Made by a program: the position numbers and the translations under genes. Below the pieces are notes generated by a model. The model was not told where the DNA came from and did not search any database. It worked only from the letters and a program-made list of their open reading frames with translations. From positions 1 to 15,412 of the forward strand of contig JAADYZ010000421.1 in NCBI GenBank assembly GCA_010092775.1: a stretch of 15,412 nucleotides of DNA, written 5' to 3'. Shown in pieces: positions 14,128 to 15,412 of the stretch (within the stretch, counting starts at the first letter, position 1; every line of letters starts with the position of its first letter). The stretch is from Chloroflexota bacterium (GTDB lineage: Bacteria > Chloroflexota > Anaerolineae > Aggregatilineales > UBA3940).

Positions 14128-15412
14128 TCATGCGGTGGCCAACTGCGATCGATATTGCAGGGCTTCCAGCACGTGCTGCGCACTCACCCGTTCTTCGCGG
14201 GCCAGGTCAGCGACGGTGCGGCTCAACTTCAACACCCGATGATAGCCACGCGCACTGAGGTTCATCTGTTCCATCGCAGAGCGCAGCAAGGTCTGCGATT
14301 GAGCATCAAGCTCCACAACCTGTTGGATCGTGCGCGGCCCCATATCCGCGTTGCTGTGCATGCTCGTTCCGGCAAAACGCTGTCGTTGTTGGTCACGTGC
14401 TTCTTGAACGCGTTGGCGCACCTGGGCGGAAGTCTCACCGGGAGGGCTGTTGGTCAGCTTGTCGTAGTCCACACGGGGGACAGTCAGGTGAATATCGATG
14501 CGATCCATCAATGGGCCTGAAATGCGATTCTGATAGCGCGTCACGAGGCTCGGCGCGCAAGTGCAAGCGGTGTAGCCATCACCATAGAAACCGCAGGGGC
14601 AGGGATTAGAGGCCGCCACCAGCATGAAATTGGCAGGATAGGTCACCGCGCCAGACGCCCGGCTAATGGTCACTGCGCGATCTTCAATCGGTTGACGCAG
14701 CACCTCTAAGCGATGGCCGAATTCAGGCAGTTCGTCTAGAAACAAAACGCCCCGATGAGCCAGACTGACCTCACCCGGTCGCGGTATTGTGCCACCGCCG
14801 ACCAGTCCCGCATGGCTGATGGTGTGGTGTGGATTGCGATAGGGTCGGTGGTCCATCAGCGGCGTCTCACCGCTGAGCGCGTTGGCTACCGAGTAGATGC
14901 GCGTGACCTCCAGCGCCTCATCCAGAGACAGTTCCGGCAGGATGCCTGGCAAAGCCCGGGCCAGAAGGGTCTTCCCTGCACCGGGCGGACCGATCATTAG
15001 CACATTGTGGCCGCCTGCTGCCGCCACTTCGAGCGCCCGCTTGGCCAGCTCTTGCCCTTTGATGTCGGCAAAATCCGTCGCAAAAGAGGGAACATACGTG
15101 GAGCGCTCGATTGAATCGCGATCAAAGGGAGCGATTTGATCTAAGCCAAGCAAGTGCTCTGTGATGGTGATGAGATGATCGACCGGGATGATGTCGATGG
15201 TTGGGATGAGCGAGGCTTCCAGGGCGTCGTCGAGCGGTACATAGATCTTGGCGAGGCCCAGGTTGCGCGCCAAGGTGGCCGCCGCGATCACGCCGCGCAC
15301 ATGGCGCAGGCTGCCATCCAAGGACAGTTCGCCGACGACTAAGGCATCATCCAATGCGTCATGCGGAATCTGCCCGCTGGCAATCAACACGCCCAAGGCA
15401 ATCGGCAGATCA
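14128..15412 (-). CDS. comM: ComM/YifB family Mg-chelatase-like AAA+ ATPase (5' truncated by window)
   Basis: An AAA+ ATPase related to magnesium chelatase subunit I. In naturally competent bacteria, ComM is a hexameric helicase that promotes branch migration when incoming DNA recombines; many non-competent species also keep it. About 427 residues are visible and the frame runs off the right edge, so a TTG at 15396 is not the start. Visible: the end of the Lon-protease-like N-terminal domain (ASGQIPHDALDDALVVGELSLDG), Walker A GPPGAGKT (near 14970-14990), Walker B VLFLDELPEF (near 14730), the cysteine motif NPCPCGFYGDGYTACTC (near 14560-14610), the arginine-rich RISGPLMDRIDI, and the C-terminal Mg-chelatase-associated helical domain (NLSARGYHRVLKLSRTVADL) to the stop. 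All motifs look intact. Roughly 80-90 N-terminal residues are missing relative to the usual 500. Confidence 0.95.
   Translation of the reverse strand, partial: DLPIALGVLIASGQIPHDALDDALVVGELSLDGSLRHVRGVIAAATLARNLGLAKIYVPLDDALEASLIPTIDIIPVDHLITITEHLLGLDQIAPFDRDSIERSTYVPSFATDFADIKGQELAKRALEVAAAGGHNVLMIGPPGAGKTLLARALPGILPELSLDEALEVTRIYSVANALSGETPLMDHRPYRNPHHTISHAGLVGGGTIPRPGEVSLAHRGVLFLDELPEFGHRLEVLRQPIEDRAVTISRASGAVTYPANFMLVAASNPCPCGFYGDGYTACTCAPSLVTRYQNRISGPLMDRIDIHLTVPRVDYDKLTNSPPGETSAQVRQRVQEARDQQRQRFAGTSMHSNADMGPRTIQQVVELDAQSQTLLRSAMEQMNLSARGYHRVLKLSRTVADLAREERVSAQHVLEALQYRSQLATA

Noticed and set aside
1..15412. Mobile element, CRISPR array, phage genes or rRNA
   Set aside because: No transposase, integrase, regularly spaced repeats, terminal repeats or rRNA sequence was seen on either strand.

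Overview
The window looks like a chromosomal housekeeping stretch from a free-living bacterium, most likely a member of the Chloroflexota (Anaerolineae-like). That placement is an inference from protein style: a large soluble TPR protein next to cdaA/cdaR, a small STAS-like protein, Hanks-type kinases and many TPR proteins. No 16S gene or other decisive marker is present. Base composition is moderately GC-rich and even throughout. I see no insertion sequence, integrase, phage gene or CRISPR array. No gene-free stretch exceeds 300 bases; the longest is 8346-8528.

Layout, left to right. (1) The 3' part of glyS (glycyl-tRNA synthetase beta chain, cut by the left edge). (2) A short STAS/SpoIIAA-like gene with its own promoter and a leader hairpin. 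(3) A 747-residue TPR protein with its own extended -10 promoter. (4) A terminator- or attenuator-like hairpin, then the cdaA-cdaR pair (diadenylate cyclase and its YbbR-domain partner) with a 4-base ATGA overlap. (5) der, the double-GTPase ribosome assembly factor. (6) tRNA-Arg(CCT) on the minus strand. (7) A minimal Hanks-type protein kinase. (8) A secreted clan GH-A glycoside hydrolase split by one in-frame TAA into an N-terminal catalytic part and a C-terminal accessory part. (9) A DUF4139-like protein just downstream. Then the strand switches: (10) a tail-anchored TPR-like membrane protein, (11) a small NFU-type Fe-S scaffold, and (12) comM/yifB (Mg-chelatase-like AAA+ ATPase, cut by the right edge), all on the minus strand.

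How the parts fit together. cdaA-cdaR makes and controls c-di-AMP at the membrane. The kinase may add another signalling layer. The secreted hydrolase, with FN3-like and carbohydrate-binding-like modules, acts outside the cell. glyS, der, the tRNA, the NFU protein and comM are housekeeping functions. Several intergenic regions carry readable promoters, with TTGCA(G/C) or TTGACA as -35 and TATACT, TATAAT, TACAGT or GATAAT as -10.

Points most worth a second look: the single nonsense codon in the otherwise intact hydrolase frame; a pair of near-identical, inverted 13-bp dyads upstream of the NFU gene; a coding-like stretch continuing in the +1 frame past the kinase stop; the kinase's substituted ATP-binding elements; and two convergent genes whose TAG stops abut inside a 12-bp palindrome. 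I found no convincing new multi-gene system.
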